From Betaproteobacteria bacterium (GTDB lineage Bacteria > Pseudomonadota > Gammaproteobacteria > Burkholderiales > Casimicrobiaceae), in the NCBI GenBank assembly GCA_005889025.1, contig VBCZ01000140.1:5114-12475 (forward strand): a stretch of 7,362 bases of DNA, in the 5' to 3' direction. Positions 6,479 through 7,362 of the stretch are shown here, one piece after another. The translations under genes were made by a program, and so were the position numbers. The notes under the pieces are model-generated. The model searched no databases. It had not been told where the DNA came from and saw only the letters and a list, made by a program, of their open reading frames with translations. Position 1 is the first letter of the stretch; each line of letters opens with the position of its first letter.

Positions 6479-7150
6479 GTGGCCGAGCTTATTCCCGGTG
6501 TTGAGCTCAATACCGGGCCGAATCCCACCCTGAGCATCATCTGGCTGCACGGCCTCGGCGCCGACGGTAACGATTTCGTGCCGATCGTCCCTGAGCTTGG
6601 GTTACCGCCCAAGCTCGCCGTACGCTTTGTTTTTCCGCACGCCCCCGTGCGCAGGGTGACGATCAACAACGGCATGGCGATGCGGGCGTGGTACGACATC
6701 GCCGCCGCCGACTTGAGCAGCCGCGCCGACATCGATGGTGTGCTGGAATCGCAGGCGCAACTCGAAGCGCTGATCGCGCGGGAGAACGAGCGCGGCATCG
6801 CTTCGTCGCGTATCGTGCTCGCCGGATTCTCGCAGGGCGGGGTGGTCGCTCTTCATACCGGCTTGCGCCATCCCGCGCGCCTGGCAGGCATCGCTGCATT
6901 GTCGACGTACCTGGTGCTTGCGGACCGGCTGACGCAGGACGCATCGAGCGCGAACAAAGAGGTACCGATTTTCATGGCGCACGGCACCGCCGATCCGGTC
7001 GTTCGCTTCGAATGGGGCGAGGCGTCGCGCCGCGCTCTGGAGGCCGCCGGATACCGTGTCGAATGGCACACTTACCGCATGGAGCATTCGGTGTGCCTGG
7101 AAGAGATCGCCGATCTCGGGGCGTGGTTGCGCCAGGTACTGGCGTCGTGA
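6479..7150 (+). CDS. Carboxylesterase / phospholipase-type alpha/beta hydrolase (YpfH-like, Abhydrolase_2)
   Basis: 223 residues; a cytoplasmic serine hydrolase of short acyl esters or lysophospholipids by family. Seen: the oxyanion-hole region WLHGLGADGNDF near the N-terminus, FPHAPVRRVTINNG and MRAWYDI (family-specific), the nucleophile elbow GFSQGG with Ser118, the acid Asp172 in HGTADPVV, and His203 in YRMEHSVCLEE. The catalytic triad is complete and the length is normal for the family. The start is GTG 6479: an in-frame TAA lies at 6467-6469 and no ATG fits before the conserved core. The only Shine-Dalgarno-like bases (AGG 6474-6476) are too close to the start, and a strong hairpin begins 15 nt into the coding region, so translation may be weak or controlled. 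The natural substrate cannot be read from the sequence. Confidence 0.93.
   Translation: MAELIPGVELNTGPNPTLSIIWLHGLGADGNDFVPIVPELGLPPKLAVRFVFPHAPVRRVTINNGMAMRAWYDIAAADLSSRADIDGVLESQAQLEALIARENERGIASSRIVLAGFSQGGVVALHTGLRHPARLAGIAALSTYLVLADRLTQDASSANKEVPIFMAHGTADPVVRFEWGEASRRALEAAGYRVEWHTYRMEHSVCLEEIADLGAWLRQVLAS
6494..6517. repeat. 24-bp near-perfect palindrome inside the start of the esterase gene
   Basis: The arms CCCGGTGTTG (6494-6503) and CAATACCGGG (6508-6517) pair over all 10 positions around an AGCT loop; nine pairs are Watson-Crick and one is G-T, a wobble pair in RNA. As DNA the site is a 24-bp palindrome with one mismatched pair, centred on GAGCTC. It covers codons 6-13 (PGVELNTG region), residues that look variable among relatives. 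Confidence 0.55.
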
Positions 7151-7193
7151 GGCGAGGCACCGACACACGACCCTGGCGAGCAAGCGTGGGGTG

Positions 7194-7362
7194 TCAGTAC
7201 TTTTTCGGAATCTGCGGCGTGGATGACGCATCGCCAGGAATCGCGACCGGACCGGTGCCATGGGCGCTCGCATAGCGGATCGCAAGCAGCCATGTGTCGC
7301 CCACGCGTTTCCAGACGTCGACGACGAAGATGTCTCTCGACGGGTCGCGCTTGACTGCAGGG
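7194..7362 (-). CDS. C-terminal 55 codons of a gene entering from the right; possible NTF2/SnoaL-like domain protein
   Basis: The minus-strand frame is open from the right edge to TGA at 7194-7196. It contains DIFVVDVWKRVGDTWLLAIRYASAHG followed by a Pro-rich tail ending IPKKY. The pattern 'v.d.W.r.gd.W.l..Ry.s' is how the last two strands of DUF4440/SnoaL-type NTF2-like domains usually read, so that fold is a reasonable guess. Enzyme or binding role cannot be determined from the piece. Codon use matches the neighbours. It converges on the esterase with 43 bp between the stops; no clear terminator was found there. Confidence 0.55.
   Translation of the reverse strand, partial: PAVKRDPSRDIFVVDVWKRVGDTWLLAIRYASAHGTGPVAIPGDASSTPQIPKKY

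Noticed and set aside
7151..7193. Terminator between the esterase and the converging gene (GACAC/GTGTC arms near 7171-7195)
   Set aside because: Arms are short and far apart with mismatched interior pairing and no T-tract.

Overview
The window is high-GC proteobacterial chromosome, most likely from a betaproteobacterium such as Burkholderiales. That placement is an inference from protein style: a fused indolepyruvate oxidoreductase, a Lon paired with a small Hsp20, and a YpfH-type esterase. Nothing here amounts to a demonstrable new defence system, mobile element, CRISPR array or RNA gene. The most unusual parts are a scar where two genes have both lost their 5' ends, a frameshifted oxidoreductase, and several dyads and repeats in or next to leader regions.

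Layout. At 1-1316 on the minus strand lies the N-terminal part of an indolepyruvate ferredoxin oxidoreductase, which runs off the left edge and lacks its usual first few dozen residues. Abutting it on the plus strand (about 1317-1499) is an internal piece of a LysR-type regulator, broken at both ends. A good sigma-32 (heat-shock) promoter match at 1562-1587 precedes a two-gene plus-strand operon: an Hsp20 small heat-shock protein (1685-2092) and a full-length ATP-dependent protease Lon (2104-4542). A convergent minus-strand Gfo/Idh/MocA-family oxidoreductase (4606-5630) is split by a one-base frameshift near 4967.

A 320-bp divergent intergenic region (5631-5950) holds a 10-bp-period direct repeat and a perfect 8-bp-stem dyad. 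Beyond it is a small exported protein of unknown function (5951-6439), then a carboxylesterase/phospholipase-type alpha/beta hydrolase (6479-7150) with a GTG start and a strong hairpin just inside its coding region. The right edge carries the last 55 codons of a minus-strand gene that resembles an NTF2/SnoaL-like domain.

How the genes work together. Only hsp20-lon is clearly a functional unit: a holdase chaperone and a quality-control protease, 11 bp apart, behind a heat-shock promoter. The other genes are single transcription units with no obvious shared pathway. The iorA/LysR remnants suggest a former divergent regulator-target pair whose shared promoter region was deleted.
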